This document shows, piece after piece, positions 9,544-19,647 of a DNA stretch of 64,000 nucleotides. The position numbers were made by a program, and so were the translations under genes. The notes under the pieces are model-generated. The model saw only the letters and a list, made by a program, of their open reading frames with translations. It had not been told where the DNA came from and did not search any database. Source of the DNA: Actinobacillus delphinicola (lineage in GTDB: Bacteria > Pseudomonadota > Gammaproteobacteria > Enterobacterales > Pasteurellaceae); the NCBI RefSeq assembly GCF_900638385.1, contig NZ_LR134510.1, forward strand, positions 1,240,001-1,304,000, in the 5' to 3' direction. The stretch's first letter is position 1. Each line of letters starts with the position of its first letter.

Positions 9544-11049
9544 TTAGTGCGCTGGTGGGGGAGTATCAATAAGACCTTTGCTAATAGCTTCCTTATTCCA
9601 TTCTGGCACAATTTCTTTTAAGAATTTTGCTTTTTCAGCACGTGCTTTTTGGATATCAATTCCCATAGCCTTCCATGCTGCATTTGCTGTTGAAATATCA
9701 GGAATTGGAACAGGAGTTTTCACATGATGTTCTGCCAAAATAGTAGCTAAATCTGCACGTGCAGTAGCGACACGATCTAACCCTGTACCTAGCACTTTTA
9801 AGATGACATCAGGTGCATGCATATAGCCGCCATGAGTTGCCGCTGCATAATCCCAACGCCATTGTGCATGACGAATCGCAGTTAATGCTGGTTGCATTTC
9901 TTCTTTGGTCGCACCTGCATCCCAAGCAGCTTTAGCCTCAAAGTGTGCATGGACTAATTGATCTTCAAGTTTCAGCATGACTTCTTTAATATTTTGTTTA
10001 CGCGATTCAACAATATTTTGAAGTGTTTCTTTTTTCTGAGTATGGCAGTTCGCACAGGTATTTTGGAAATTATTAAATGGATTACCAACATTGTGATCCG
10101 TATAAACTTTACCATCTGCACCCTGTACTTTCGGCATATGACAGTCCACACAACTTACTCCATTTTTACCGTGGATTCCCATTGACCATGTTTCAAAATC
10201 AGGGTGTTGAGCTTTAAGCATTGGTGCTTTAGAAAGTGAATGGGTCCAGTCGCTAAATTGGATGTTATCGTAGAATTTTTCCATGTCATCAACACTTAAA
10301 CCATTGAACCATGGGAAAACAACATTATTCACGCCATTTTTGTCAAAATAATATTCAACGTGACAATTTGCACAGATAGCCGTACGTTTATCTGTTGTAT
10401 CCATTTGATTGAAATTCTTACCGATAACGTCTAACGCACGTAATACGTGTGGTCGAGCAATGCGTAATGCAGGTTTTCCTTCTTCAAAGTCTTTGGAAGT
10501 CGTATCGTGACAGTCGGCACAGCCTACAGAATTTACAATTTGGTTACCCGCTTTTGCCCATTTCCCAGAGAAGAAGTCTTTTTCTCCCCATTCTGCGATT
10601 AAACGAGGTACATCAGGACCTTTACATGTCCAACAAGCCATTGGCATAGGACCTTCTGTTGGGGTCATTGGTGCGCCAGTACGCAAAATATTACGGACAT
10701 CAGTAACCGTATAGAAGTGTCCTCGTGGCTTATTATATTCTTTAGAAAAACCATATCCGCCCCATAGTACGATTAAACGCGGATCTTCTTCTAATGCAGG
10801 TACGACATCCGTACTTTCTGAAGTTTTATACCAGCTTTGATATTGGCGGGGATAATTTTGACTGAACTGAGAATTTTTAGATTGAATAACGATATCAGAT
10901 GGTTTAGCAAGATTAGAAACGGGAACGGGATATTGACCACTTGTCGTCGAGTAAGAGTGTGATTCTACCGCTTGGGTTGAATGAATCGTCAGAGCTGCCA
11001 TTGTTGTGAGTATAGGAATGTGTACCCACAAATATTTTTTTGTTTGCAT
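9544..11049 (-). CDS. nrfA: Cytochrome c552 nitrite reductase
   Basis: NrfA is the periplasmic pentahaem enzyme that reduces nitrite to ammonium with six electrons. It has the diagnostic active-site CxxCK (CWTCK) and four CxxCH sites (CADCH, CANCH, CVDCH, CANCH). The 501-residue length and Sec signal fit the family. It is the first gene of the nrf operon. The putative promoter region with an FNR box lies 122-135 bp upstream of the start. Confidence 0.96.
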   Translation of the reverse strand: MQTKKYLWVHIPILTTMAALTIHSTQAVESHSYSTTSGQYPVPVSNLAKPSDIVIQSKNSQFSQNYPRQYQSWYKTSESTDVVPALEEDPRLIVLWGGYGFSKEYNKPRGHFYTVTDVRNILRTGAPMTPTEGPMPMACWTCKGPDVPRLIAEWGEKDFFSGKWAKAGNQIVNSVGCADCHDTTSKDFEEGKPALRIARPHVLRALDVIGKNFNQMDTTDKRTAICANCHVEYYFDKNGVNNVVFPWFNGLSVDDMEKFYDNIQFSDWTHSLSKAPMLKAQHPDFETWSMGIHGKNGVSCVDCHMPKVQGADGKVYTDHNVGNPFNNFQNTCANCHTQKKETLQNIVESRKQNIKEVMLKLEDQLVHAHFEAKAAWDAGATKEEMQPALTAIRHAQWRWDYAAATHGGYMHAPDVILKVLGTGLDRVATARADLATILAEHHVKTPVPIPDISTANAAWKAMGIDIQKARAEKAKFLKEIVPEWNKEAISKGLIDTPPPAH

Positions 11050-11170
11050 AATGTGACCCTATAAAGTATGAAAAATAAATAATAATTGAGGGTATTGTAC
11101 GCAAAAAAAACTTTTTATAGTTAAGAATAGTTATCAGTTATAGGAAAAAGTTATATTTTTTAAAAATTGC

Positions 11171-11184
11171 TTGATTTATATCAA
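11171..11184 (-). promoter_or_regulatory. FNR box upstream of nrfA
   Basis: TTGAT-TTAT-ATCAA is a perfect FNR consensus palindrome in the 172 bp between ald and nrfA. FNR activation of nrf under anaerobiosis is established in enterics and Haemophilus. TATAAC on the minus strand (11154-11149) could be the -10 element, which would place the box near -36 to -41. Confidence 0.85.
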
Positions 11185-11221
11185 AAAATAAACAATTGTA
11201 AGTTTATCTAAATATTTTAAG

Positions 11222-12343
11222 TTAATTATCTTTTGAATTGAGTATTACTTCAGGAATAGTGTAAGGTAAATTAAGCGATTCAGATACGCCTGCAAAAGTA
11301 CATTTACCATCATAAGTATTTAAGCCATGTAAGAGAGCATAATCTTTTAAGCAGGCTTTTTTAACACCAAAATCTGCAAGTTTTAAACCATATTCAAGGG
11401 TTGTTGCAGTGAGTGATTGAGTAGCGGTTAAGGCGACACAACCAGCAATATTCTCAATACATGAATGAGTAATACCTTCTTCTTCAAACGTTGGCTCATC
11501 AAATGTTGTAGGACGAGATGTTTCGAAACATCCGCCCTGATTGATTGCAACATCAATCAGCAAGGAATCTTTTTTAATATGTGCTAGATCATGTTTATAT
11601 AGGAGTGTTGGAGCCTTTTTACCACTGGTAAGTGCAGCACCGATAATAACATCCGCATGTTGGATATAGTGAAGTATATTTCCACGTGTACTTTCTAAAA
11701 GTGTTGCATGAAATTCAAATAGATCATTAAGTTGATTAAAGCGAGCAGGATTGGATTCTAAGATAGTGACTTCAATTCCAACACCAAGTGCCATTTGAGC
11801 GATTGTTATTCCAACTGTCCCACCGCCAAGGATAAGAATATGTCCTTTAGAAAGTCCAATAGATTTATTCATCATGAGTTCATCACGATGGTATTTTTTT
11901 TGTACATGTTGGATTGCATCTATTGCGGCAATTCTTCCTGCTACACGACTCATAGGGCTTAAACATGGTAATCCTAAATGGGTTTTTATTGTTTCATAGG
12001 CAATGGCACGAATCTTTTTGGATAGGAGCATTTCTGCGAGAGGTTTATGAATGGCAAGATGAAGATAGCTAAATAAAATTTGTCCTTCACGGAATAAGTG
12101 AAATTCTTCAGGTAGAGGTTCCTTCACTTTGATAATCATTTCTGCTTGAGTAAATACAGTTTTCTTATCAGCTAAAATAGCCCCCGCTTGTTGGTAGTCT
12201 TTGTCAGGAAAACCAGCCCCGATACCAGCGTTATATTCAATATATACAGTATGGCCATGCTCAATATAAGTCCTAACATTACTTGGCGTGAGACCCACAC
12301 GATATTCCTGTGCTTTAATTTCTCTCGGGCAACCTATTATCAT
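11222..12343 (-). CDS. ald: Alanine dehydrogenase
   Basis: The 373-residue protein begins MIIGCPREIKAQEYRVGLTP, the family start for NAD-dependent alanine dehydrogenases, which interconvert L-alanine and pyruvate plus ammonium. The Rossmann motif GGGTVG (~residues 173-178) and the catalytic region with HLAIH are present. It lies directly upstream of nrfA on the same strand. NrfA makes ammonium that Ald could assimilate, but the FNR box between them suggests separate promoters. Confidence 0.92.
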   Translation of the reverse strand: MIIGCPREIKAQEYRVGLTPSNVRTYIEHGHTVYIEYNAGIGAGFPDKDYQQAGAILADKKTVFTQAEMIIKVKEPLPEEFHLFREGQILFSYLHLAIHKPLAEMLLSKKIRAIAYETIKTHLGLPCLSPMSRVAGRIAAIDAIQHVQKKYHRDELMMNKSIGLSKGHILILGGGTVGITIAQMALGVGIEVTILESNPARFNQLNDLFEFHATLLESTRGNILHYIQHADVIIGAALTSGKKAPTLLYKHDLAHIKKDSLLIDVAINQGGCFETSRPTTFDEPTFEEEGITHSCIENIAGCVALTATQSLTATTLEYGLKLADFGVKKACLKDYALLHGLNTYDGKCTFAGVSESLNLPYTIPEVILNSKDN

Positions 12344-12772
12344 AATACCTTTCTTATTTTTTAATTACGTCTGATTTTATATAAAAATTTTCCTTACCAC
12401 CATAGCGTATTATAAACATAAAAACAAAAAATAAATTAAATAGAAGCTAATTAAAAGTAATTATTAATATTTAAGTATATAAAATAACCTAAATATGCCG
12501 TCTTTATATAACAAAAACGGCATATTTGATTAAAATTAATTAGTTATTAGTAACATTTATACAATGACACCAATGCTTAATATAAGCATTATCATAATGA
12601 TAAGCACAGCAAGCAACGGCGCAATCCACCGGCTCTAACTGATCCTAAAGTAGGTTGACGATGCTATTAGGTTTCATTTTACCTCACCAATCACAAAAAT
12701 TATTTTGGAGCACGCTAAATTGTATTGGACGTGGTAAAATGGAGATGGAGAAATATTTAGGAGAAGATGATG
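12344..12772. other. Intergenic region between divergent ald and rpe
   Basis: This gap of ~430 bp carries promoters for both directions. It holds an 11 bp inverted repeat (AAATATGCCGT at 12491-12501, ACGGCATATTT at 12517-12527) with no T run. It also has two small hairpin-prone stretches near 12572-12605. I see no convincing gene; a short frame from 12655 has no support. Confidence 0.5.
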
Positions 12773-13447
12773 ATGAAACCTTATTTAATTGCACCTTCAA
12801 TTTTATCAGCGGATTTGGCACAATTAGGGGAAGATGTTAAGAAAGTTCTTGCGAGTGGGGCCGATGTTATTCATTTTGATGTGATGGATAATCACTATGT
12901 GCCTAATTTGACGTTTGGTCCTGCTGTATGTAAAGCGTTGCGAGATTATGGTATTACGGCGCCGATTGATGTACATTTGATGGTAAAGCCTGTCGATCGG
13001 ATTATCCCAGATTTTGCTAAGGCGGGTGCGACGTATATTACTTTTCATCCAGAAGCAAGTGAGCATATTGATCGTACTATTCAGCTTATTAAGGATAATG
13101 GATGTAAAGCAGGATTAGTATTTAATCCCGCAACTTCTTTGAATTATTTAGAATATACAATTGATAAATTGGATAGCATTTTATTGATGTCGGTAAATCC
13201 AGGTTTTGGTGGGCAAAAGTTTATTCCACAGACATTAGGCAAATTACGCCAAGCACGTGAAATGATTAAGGCGAGTGGGCGTGATATTCGTTTAGAAATT
13301 GATGGTGGGGTAAAAATTGAGAACATTCGTGAAATTGCGGAGGCAGGCGCTGATATGTTTGTAGCGGGATCTGCTATTTTTGGACAACCTGATTATAAAG
13401 CTGTTATTGATGCAATGCGTGAACAATTAGCCCAAGTAGATGATTAG
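12773..13447 (+). CDS. rpe: Ribulose-phosphate 3-epimerase
   Basis: This is a TIM-barrel pentose phosphate epimerase interconverting ribulose-5-P and xylulose-5-P. Metal-binding and catalytic motifs are present: [38 protein letters not shown] and EIDGGV. Three ATGs follow each other at 12767, 12770 and 12773. The last gives the family start MKPYLIAPS and sits 9 bp after AGGAG. It is first in an rpe-gph-trpS operon, as in E. coli. Confidence 0.96.
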   Translation: MKPYLIAPSILSADLAQLGEDVKKVLASGADVIHFDVMDNHYVPNLTFGPAVCKALRDYGITAPIDVHLMVKPVDRIIPDFAKAGATYITFHPEASEHIDRTIQLIKDNGCKAGLVFNPATSLNYLEYTIDKLDSILLMSVNPGFGGQKFIPQTLGKLRQAREMIKASGRDIRLEIDGGVKIENIREIAEAGADMFVAGSAIFGQPDYKAVIDAMREQLAQVDD

Positions 13448-13469
13448 AAAATGATAGAAGGATAGAAAA

Positions 13470-14144
13470 ATGAGTCAATTTAAAGTTGTTGGGTTCGATT
13501 TAGATGGAACTCTCGTAAATAGTCTTCCAGATCTTGCCCTTTCGGTAAATTCAGCATTAGTTGATTTCGATTTACCAGAAGCACCAGAGGATCTTGTTCT
13601 TACTTGGATTGGTAATGGTGCGAATGTATTAATTCAACGCGCCATTGAATGGGCATGCCAACAAGAAATGCGTGAATTAACGCCAAAAGATAAGCATGAA
13701 TTGATTGAGAAATTCAACTTCTATTATGGCGAAAATATTTGTAATAAAAGTCGTTTATTCCCGAATGTTAAAGAAACCTTAGAAGAATTAAAACGTCGAG
13801 GTTATACGTTAGTTGTTATTACCAATAAACCTACAGTACACGTAAAACCTGTTTTGGAAGCATTTGGTATTGCACATCTTTTCAGTGAGATGCTTGGTGG
13901 ACATTCTTTACCATCTATTAAACCGCATCCAGCACCACTTTATTATGTGTGTGGTAAATATGGTATTTTCCCTAAACAAATGCTTTTCGTGGGTGACTCA
14001 CGTAATGATATTTTGGCAGCCAATATGGCTGGTGCGCCAGTAGTTGGTTTAACTTACGGTTATAATTATAATATCCCGATTGCAGATTCAAATCCTGATT
14101 GGGTATTTGATGACTTTGCACAACTTTTAACAATTTTAGATTAA
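13470..14144 (+). CDS. gph: Phosphoglycolate phosphatase
   Basis: This is a HAD-superfamily hydrolase of 224 residues that dephosphorylates 2-phosphoglycolate from DNA repair. HAD motif I is GFDLDGTLVNS, motif II VVITNKP, and motifs III/IV are around KPHPAP and FVGDSRNDILAA. The start has an AAGGATAG RBS. It is 22 bp after rpe and 14 bp before trpS. Confidence 0.95.
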   Translation: MSQFKVVGFDLDGTLVNSLPDLALSVNSALVDFDLPEAPEDLVLTWIGNGANVLIQRAIEWACQQEMRELTPKDKHELIEKFNFYYGENICNKSRLFPNVKETLEELKRRGYTLVVITNKPTVHVKPVLEAFGIAHLFSEMLGGHSLPSIKPHPAPLYYVCGKYGIFPKQMLFVGDSRNDILAANMAGAPVVGLTYGYNYNIPIADSNPDWVFDDFAQLLTILD

Positions 14145-14158
14145 TTTAAGGAATGAAT

Positions 14159-15160
14159 ATGAGCAAACCCATTGTTTTTAGTGGCGTTCAACCTTCAGGG
14201 GAATTAACGATTGGTAACTACCTCGGTGCTTTACGCCAATGGGTAAAAATGCAAGATGATCATGAATGTTTATTCTGTATTGTGGATCAGCATGCGATTA
14301 CGGTTCGTCAAGATCCAGAAAAATTACGCAAAGCAACACTAGATGTTTTAGCACTTTATCTTGCTTGTGGTATCGATCCTGAAAAAAGCACAATATTTAT
14401 TCAATCACAAGTGCCAGAACATGCGCAGTTAGCATGGGTGTTAAATTGCTATACCTATTTTGGTGAAATGAGTCGTATGACACAATTTAAAGATAAGTCA
14501 GCACGCCACTCAGATAACATCAATGTTGGGTTGTTTACCTATCCAGTATTAATGGCAGCGGATATTTTGCTTTATCAGGCACAAGAAGTACCAGTCGGCG
14601 ACGATCAACGCCAACATCTTGAAATTACACGAGATATTGCAGATCGCTTTAACAAGATTTATGGTGATATTTTTACTATTCCAAAAGCGTTTATTGCAAA
14701 ATCAGGCGCTCGCGTAATGTCGTTGCAAGAACCGAATAAAAAAATGTCTAAATCAGATGAAAACCGTAATAACGTTATCGGTCTTTTAGAAGAGCCGAAA
14801 GCCGTAGCGAAGAAAATTAAACGTGCGGTCACGGATTCTGATGAGCCACCTGTAGTGCGTTATGATGTTGAAAATAAAGCAGGCGTATCTAACTTACTTG
14901 ATATTCTTTCAGGTGTAACAGGCAAAAGTATTGCTGAGCTTGAAGCTGAATTTGAAGGCAAAATGTATGGTCACTTGAAAGGTGCGGTAGCAGATGCGGT
15001 AAGTGAAATGTTGACAGAATTACAAGAACGTTTCCACCACTTCCGTAATGATGAAGCGTTATTAAAACGTATCGCAGCAGAAGGTGCTGAAAAAGCTCGT
15101 CGTCATGCGAAAAGTACATTAGAAAAAGTGTACGAAGCAGTTGGTTTTGTTCTTCCTTAA
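14159..15160 (+). CDS. trpS: Tryptophanyl-tRNA synthetase
   Basis: This is a class I aminoacyl-tRNA synthetase of 333 residues charging tRNA-Trp. The HIGH-type motif is TIGNYLGAL and the KMSKS motif is present (KKMSKSDEN). ATG 14159 is preferred over 14153 because the TAAGGA RBS lies 7 bp before it. It is the last gene of the rpe operon. Confidence 0.96.
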   Translation: MSKPIVFSGVQPSGELTIGNYLGALRQWVKMQDDHECLFCIVDQHAITVRQDPEKLRKATLDVLALYLACGIDPEKSTIFIQSQVPEHAQLAWVLNCYTYFGEMSRMTQFKDKSARHSDNINVGLFTYPVLMAADILLYQAQEVPVGDDQRQHLEITRDIADRFNKIYGDIFTIPKAFIAKSGARVMSLQEPNKKMSKSDENRNNVIGLLEEPKAVAKKIKRAVTDSDEPPVVRYDVENKAGVSNLLDILSGVTGKSIAELEAEFEGKMYGHLKGAVADAVSEMLTELQERFHHFRNDEALLKRIAAEGAEKARRHAKSTLEKVYEAVGFVLP

Positions 15161-15196
15161 TCGGAAATAACGCTAATTAAACACGCTATCACTTAA

Positions 15197-15227
15197 AAAT
15201 CCCCTGGTATGCCAAGGGGATTTTTTT
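15197..15227 (+). terminator. Terminator of the rpe-gph-trpS operon
   Basis: AAATCCCCTGG and CCAAGGGGATTT form a stem with a TATG loop, followed by seven T residues. Confidence 0.9.
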
Positions 15228-15295
15228 ATAAACTTTTCCGAAAACGGGGGCGTGAATTTTTCTAAACGTTTTCAAACTCCCTCATCTACAACTTT

Positions 15296-17293
15296 ATGGT
15301 AGAATGGCAGAAAAACTTTTATGGAAAATTTGCTATGTCCTTAACTTTGCTTACAATCGGAATTTTTATTTATTTTATGGTTTTCTGTTTCGCTCATCGT
15401 CAATGGATGAAAGCGAGTTTTCTATCACAAGAAATTGTTCAGAATTCAAGTAATCAAGCTGCGCTTAAACGCATGCAAATCTTAGGCATTCGTTTTGACT
15501 TAAAAATGGTTGCCGAGTTTCTTGCTGTTCCATATCTCATCACGAGTTTCTTACAATTTTTGGATTTTTCATCCGATATTTTAGCATGGACCTACGCAAT
15601 TATTACGTTTGTACTAGGCTTTATTTTTGTTGGTTTTTGTATCGGTAATTATTATTACTACAAAACCTATAATACGTATTTTGATACTTTTATTTTTGCC
15701 TTTTTTGAAGATGATACAAAAGCTGTAATGCAAAATATGTGGGATGATTATCCAATTGCACGTAGCACCCTTGCAACCTTTATTCTTGCACTCATTCCAG
15801 CTTGGTTAAGCTATGGCATTTTATCCGATTCACCAGTGGGAAATTCATGGGAAAGTATTACGAGCTCTATCGTGATGCTTGTGCTATGCGTATTAGCGAT
15901 TCGCGGAACGTTAAAATCCAAACCGCTTAACAAATTGCATGCACAAGTTTCTTCTTTGAAAACCATTAACTACCTTGTGCCGAATGGGGTAATGGCATTG
16001 ATGTGGGCAATTAAAGATCATCGTAAAGCGAGTCATTTTGCTGCGGTGAGTGCGGCTGAAGGTGAACAGTTACGAGAAGATTTATTTCAGCAAAAAGCGA
16101 TGACGTGCCATACGCCAAATAATACATTTTTAGCGGAAAATAGACCGCATGTTGTTTTTAGTTTGATGGAAAGTTTTGGCGGTAATATTTTAGCGCTTGA
16201 TAAAGAAGGCGAAAATGATGTGCTTGGCACGTTGCGTCCACATACACAGCAGGATTATTTTTTCCGCCGTTTTTTATCTTATAGCAATGGTACAGCATCA
16301 TCGTTATTGGGACAATGTTTTTACAGTATTAATGAAAACTTGAGCCAATCTACCGAACAAAAAACACATCTTGCTCATACGGCATTTAAGCCTTATTTAG
16401 ATAAAGGTTATAAAGTCATTTTTGTGACATCAGGTAATGCGATGTGGCGTAGTTTATCGACTTACTTTATTGAGCAAGGTTTTCATGAAGTTTATGACCA
16501 AAATACGCTGATAGATACTTTCCCAGAAGCAAAAGATACCTTGTCTTACTGGGGCGTTGCAGATGAGTTTGCATTTAAATTTGCAGAAAAATGCTTAAAA
16601 GAGGCAAAGGAACCGTTATTTATTTACATTTTAACGGTAACTAATCATCCGCCATACAAAGCACCAGAAAGCTATGAACCTTATCCTGTTAATCCGCAAA
16701 CTTTAGAAGGACGTTTAGGGGAAAATACGAAAGAACGTAAAAATATTCTGACCGCTTATCAATATGCAACCAGTTGTCTAGGAAACTTTGTTACGCAAAT
16801 AAAACAAAGTGATTTAAAAGAACGAGTCATTATTGGTGCAAGCGGTGATCATCATTTACGAGGGATGACTTACCGTATGCCAGAGGAATTATTTTTAAGT
16901 TATAGTGTTCCTTTTTATCTTTATGTTCCAACTACTATTGTTGAAAAAACGGGAGCAGTATTTGATCTAAAACGACTTGGTTCGCATAAAGATATTTTCC
17001 CAACGCTTTATGCCATGAGTTTATCGGATGCGGAATATTGGAATTTAGGTGGGCGAAATATCTTGGCACAAAATCAGCCAGAATGGAGTAAATTTGCCTA
17101 TAATGTCTGTATTTATGCCGATCAAGAACATGTTGTGGATTTACAACAAATTCCCTATGTGGCTTATCAATGGGAAAATGATTTATTAGTGAAAAAACCA
17201 CATACTTTGTCAGAAGCAAAAGCAAAATGGATCAGTGAATATAATGAGTATTGGTCATGGCAGATGAATTATCTGCTAAAAGGCACGAAGTAG
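15296..17293 (+). CDS. Membrane sulfatase-family protein (LtaS/phosphoethanolamine transferase-like)
   Basis: The first ~210 residues contain about five membrane helices. The rest is a periplasmic alkaline-phosphatase-superfamily domain with SLMESFGGNI near the nucleophile position, TNHPPYKAPE, and the metal-binding SGDHHLRG. Family members move phosphoglycerol or phosphoethanolamine from lipids to surface glycans. Pasteurellaceae lack lipoteichoic acid, so an LPS or glycan modification role is inferred, not shown. The start is uncertain: ATG 15296 or ATG 15335 (MSLTLLTIG); neither has a clear RBS. A variant repeat copy (GAAAACGGGGGCGT, 15240-15253) lies upstream. Confidence 0.82.
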   Translation: MVEWQKNFYGKFAMSLTLLTIGIFIYFMVFCFAHRQWMKASFLSQEIVQNSSNQAALKRMQILGIRFDLKMVAEFLAVPYLITSFLQFLDFSSDILAWTYAIITFVLGFIFVGFCIGNYYYYKTYNTYFDTFIFAFFEDDTKAVMQNMWDDYPIARSTLATFILALIPAWLSYGILSDSPVGNSWESITSSIVMLVLCVLAIRGTLKSKPLNKLHAQVSSLKTINYLVPNGVMALMWAIKDHRKASHFAAVSAAEGEQLREDLFQQKAMTCHTPNNTFLAENRPHVVFSLMESFGGNILALDKEGENDVLGTLRPHTQQDYFFRRFLSYSNGTASSLLGQCFYSINENLSQSTEQKTHLAHTAFKPYLDKGYKVIFVTSGNAMWRSLSTYFIEQGFHEVYDQNTLIDTFPEAKDTLSYWGVADEFAFKFAEKCLKEAKEPLFIYILTVTNHPPYKAPESYEPYPVNPQTLEGRLGENTKERKNILTAYQYATSCLGNFVTQIKQSDLKERVIIGASGDHHLRGMTYRMPEELFLSYSVPFYLYVPTTIVEKTGAVFDLKRLGSHKDIFPTLYAMSLSDAEYWNLGGRNILAQNQPEWSKFAYNVCIYADQEHVVDLQQIPYVAYQWENDLLVKKPHTLSEAKAKWISEYNEYWSWQMNYLLKGTK

Positions 17294-17307
17294 AGTTTTA
17301 GTAAAAC

Positions 17308-17356
17308 ACGCCCCGATTTTCGCATAAATTTTTAGGAAAATCGGGGCGTGTTATTT
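17308..17356. terminator. Bidirectional terminator from an inverted ACGCCCC repeat pair
   Basis: ACGCCCCGATTTTC (17308-17321) and its exact inverse (17336-17349) form a stem between two convergent genes, with T-rich DNA on both sides. It is the second terminator made from this repeat. Confidence 0.82.
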
Positions 17357-17374
17357 TTAACTTAAATTTACAAC

Positions 17375-17914
17375 TTATTCTTCAATCACAACTTTACCAA
17401 TGTAATCAAGATTTCGGTAATATTGCGCATAATCAATACCATATCCCACAACAAACTCATCAGGAATTGGGAAACCTGCCCATTTTACAGGGACTTCTAC
17501 CTCACGGCGGAACGGTTTATCCAACAGTGTGCAAATTTGTAAAGAAGCTGGTTCGCGAAGTTGTAAAATTTCACGAATTTTTTGTAAAGTACACCCCGTA
17601 TCAATAATATCTTCAACAATAAGTACATGGCGATGATAAATGTCACCGTCCAAATCCTTGTTAATTTTCACATCATGGCTAGTTTCCATAGAATTGCCGT
17701 AACTTGATGCTGTCATGAAATCGATTTCAAGCGGAATATCAATACTGCGTACCAAGTCCGCCATAAACATAAAAGAACCACGCAATAACCCTATAACGAC
17801 AAGATTTTCTGCGCCTTTTTCTTTATAAAACCGCGTAATTTCAGCACCCAGCTCGCGAATACGATCGCGAACATCTTCTTTTGGAATAAGCGTTTCTATA
17901 TGATGTTTTTTCAT
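17375..17914 (-). CDS. hpt: Hypoxanthine phosphoribosyltransferase
   Basis: This purine salvage enzyme converts hypoxanthine or guanine plus PRPP to IMP or GMP. The PRPP loop [15 protein letters not shown] and [10 protein letters not shown] are present, and the length is 179 residues. ATG 17914 ([14 protein letters not shown]) has AAGGA 6 bp upstream. The longer open frame to 17971 lacks an RBS and family similarity. Confidence 0.95.
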   Translation of the reverse strand: MKKHHIETLIPKEDVRDRIRELGAEITRFYKEKGAENLVVIGLLRGSFMFMADLVRSIDIPLEIDFMTASSYGNSMETSHDVKINKDLDGDIYHRHVLIVEDIIDTGCTLQKIREILQLREPASLQICTLLDKPFRREVEVPVKWAGFPIPDEFVVGYGIDYAQYYRNLDYIGKVVIEE

Positions 17915-17969
17915 GTACGTAATCCTTGTAAATGTTAGTTGTGAAAATCTAAGGATTCTGTACTTTATC

Positions 17970-18019
17970 AAAAAAAAAAGTCGAAGTTAAGATAACTTCG
18001 ACTGTTAGAATGGGATTTA
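17970..18019 (-). ncRNA. 3' part of a Fur-regulated small RNA gene split by the prophage (terminator half)
   Basis: On the minus strand this segment ends in a 10 bp hairpin (GTCGAAGTTA at 17980-17989, TAACTTCGAC at 17993-18002, 3 nt loop) followed by ten U residues (17979-17970). No gene on this strand now feeds it, because the prophage lies immediately to the right. Joined to the segment at 52683-52722 it would give an ~85-90 nt transcript. It could also be the old terminator of pmbA. Both readings are inferred from position and sequence alone. Confidence 0.6.
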
Positions 18020-18195
18020 TGGGGTACTGTTAATTCTTGCATAAATAAATAGGTGAAGAAAAAATAAGAAATAGTTGTGAGAAGCTAGATATATCAAGGA
18101 ATTTCAGATTTAAGAAGAAAAGTTTATGCAGGAAAAAGTGGTTTTTGAAAATGAGCAAAAATAGTAAAAAAATGCCCAAATATCTGCATAAAATT
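18020..18195. other. Left prophage end with candidate transposase-binding sites
   Basis: A TGCATAA core occurs three times: TTCTTGCATAAA (18034-18045), an inverted TTTATGCAGG (18123-18132) and TATCTGCATAAAA (18181-18193). The positions are ~+15, ~+105 and ~+160 from the end, which resembles the L1/L2/L3 spacing of MuA sites in phage Mu. Related sites occur at the right end. Confidence 0.55.
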
Positions 18196-18261
18196 AGCAG
18201 TATTTAAGTTAGTTTTAATCGCTGTTTAAGCACCTTTTAATACAAGGTGCTTATTTTATGC

Positions 18262-19146
18262 TTAGCGTTTAGCACTTGCTTTTTTGGAGGACACGGAATT
18301 ATAAACCTTTTGCAACTCTTCATCAGTTAAATCTTTAAGGCTTGTTACCCCGTATTTAACTCTTAACAACTCATCAAGCCATCCTTCTATCCCAAGTTGT
18401 TTCATATTCAGTTTTATGTATGCGTATTTCTTATTGCGATAATCACTGCCCATTTTTTTAGGAGCTGATTTGGTCGACTGTAAGCGCCCAATCCATTTCC
18501 GTAAATAAGTTTCGGCTTTTGTGTAGCGATCAAGAGGAATTAGTTTATAGGTTGTAACACCACAGTGCTTATTCAATGCTGCCCATACACCTGAATAAGT
18601 TCTAGGATTTTTTCTAATTTTGAGTTCTAATGCTACAATTTCATCAACTAAATCTTTAATTTTTCTAGCCATTTCTTGACTAATATGTGTTTCATTTGGC
18701 TTAACTTCGGCTTTCGTTCTAGTTATGTATTTCTCTGTTTTTATATTGTTTATAGTACCTTTATCACCAATGATAAGGCTTCCTGTATTATTTCCTCCAA
18801 CCATTGGGCTAGTCGCTTGTGCTGGTTGATTCATACCAGTAAATCCACCTAGTAAGAAACTCAACATCATTTTTTTCTGATCTGCCGTTAGTTGTCTAAA
18901 TTGTTGTAATAAAAAGGCTTCTTCGGCATTTATATTGCTGTGTGATGGCGTTCCTGTAATCACATATTGCACATCCACGCCTAGTTGAGCCGCTTTTTCT
19001 AAATATTCAGATGTTGGAAACCTAGTCCCTTTTTCATAGTTAAATTGAGCCAGTTTAGTCACTCCGCACTTATTTCCTAGTTCTTCTTGCGTAAAACCTA
19101 TACGGATACGTTCGTTTTTTAATCTTTCTGATGAAATATTAGTCAT
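18262..19146 (-). CDS. Phage repressor (c-like), HTH plus ORF6C-like C-terminus
   Basis: The 294-residue product is divergent from the early genes. Residues ~5-60 are an XRE helix-turn-helix (TQEELGNKCGVTKLAQFNYEKG). Residues ~60-150 are a linker. The C-terminal part (VWAALNKHCGVTTYKLIPLD and onwards) resembles the ORF6C domain of phage regulators. There is no LexA-type protease domain, so induction by RecA cleavage is not expected from sequence. Position and orientation match the Mu c gene. It probably binds the palindromes between 19183 and 19634. Confidence 0.85.
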   Translation of the reverse strand: MTNISSERLKNERIRIGFTQEELGNKCGVTKLAQFNYEKGTRFPTSEYLEKAAQLGVDVQYVITGTPSHSNINAEEAFLLQQFRQLTADQKKMMLSFLLGGFTGMNQPAQATSPMVGGNNTGSLIIGDKGTINNIKTEKYITRTKAEVKPNETHISQEMARKIKDLVDEIVALELKIRKNPRTYSGVWAALNKHCGVTTYKLIPLDRYTKAETYLRKWIGRLQSTKSAPKKMGSDYRNKKYAYIKLNMKQLGIEGWLDELLRVKYGVTSLKDLTDEELQKVYNSVSSKKASAKR

Positions 19147-19182
19147 ACAGCCTCTAAAATATAAAAATGTTTAATTTTTCTC

Positions 19183-19267
19183 TTGAAAGTATACAAATGT
19201 ATAACTATTATAATCCTATAACAACGCAAAAGCGGGGTTGTAGGAAAGAAAACAGGGTAATTTTACC
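19183..19267 (+). promoter_or_regulatory. Early promoter and operators
   Basis: TTGAAA (19183-19188), a 17 bp spacer and TATTAT (19206-19211) form a plus-strand promoter for the early operon. ATACAAATGTAT (19191-19202), a perfect palindrome, lies between the two boxes and is a good repressor operator candidate. A second palindrome, GGTAATTTTACC (19256-19267), shares its half-site with the sites downstream. Confidence 0.6.
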
Positions 19268-19295
19268 ACACTTTATCAGTATTAAGAGGCTATTT

Positions 19296-19490
19296 ATGAT
19301 GCACAGTGAACAAAAATTGCGTAATGCAAAAGCTAAAATCTACTCTCAAGGATTGACTATTAAGCAATGGGCGGAAAAGAACGGTTTTAACGTTAAAAAT
19401 GTTTATTCGCTACTTAACGGCGAACGTAAAGGACGAGTAGGAAAAAGTTTACTTATAGCAAACAAGCTTGGTTTTTATGATGAAGATTAA
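19296..19490 (+). CDS. Small HTH protein, BcepMu gp16/Ner-like
   Basis: This is a 64-residue basic DNA-binding protein (MMHSEQKLRNAKAKIYSQGL, then IKQWAEKNGF, VYSLLNGERKGRVGKS). It resembles the BcepMu gp16-like family found beside phage transposase genes, in the place held by ner in Mu. The start is ATG 19296 or 19299, after AAGAGG. The frame is open upstream to 19167, but that part overlaps the promoter. It probably down-regulates early or repressor transcription. Confidence 0.72.
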   Translation: MMHSEQKLRNAKAKIYSQGLTIKQWAEKNGFNVKNVYSLLNGERKGRVGKSLLIANKLGFYDED

Positions 19491-19634
19491 GGTAAAACTT
19501 AAATTTTAAACATTTACTTTTTGGAAAATGAACTTTTACCAAGTAAAAGTTATAAAAACAAATAAAAAACAATAAGTTAAATAAAGACTTTCATACATAT
19601 TATAGAGAAAACTTTTACCTAGATAGGTAAAACT
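19491..19634. promoter_or_regulatory. Cluster of ACTTTTACC operator-like sites before transposase A
   Basis: The decamer AACTTTTACC or its inverse occurs at 19491-19500 (inverse), 19531-19540, 19542-19551 (inverse), 19610-19619 and 19626-19634 (inverse, one mismatch). The second and third form a 9 bp palindrome with a 3 bp centre. These are probable binding sites for the repressor or the gp16/Ner-like protein, and in Mu the A-proximal operators also act as a transposition enhancer. Function is inferred. Confidence 0.55.
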
Positions 19635-19647
19635 AAGGGACTGAGAA

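Noticed and set aside
12655-12840. Short frame overlapping the rpe start on the plus strand
   Set aside because: It overlaps rpe in another frame, has no RBS and no recognisable sequence.
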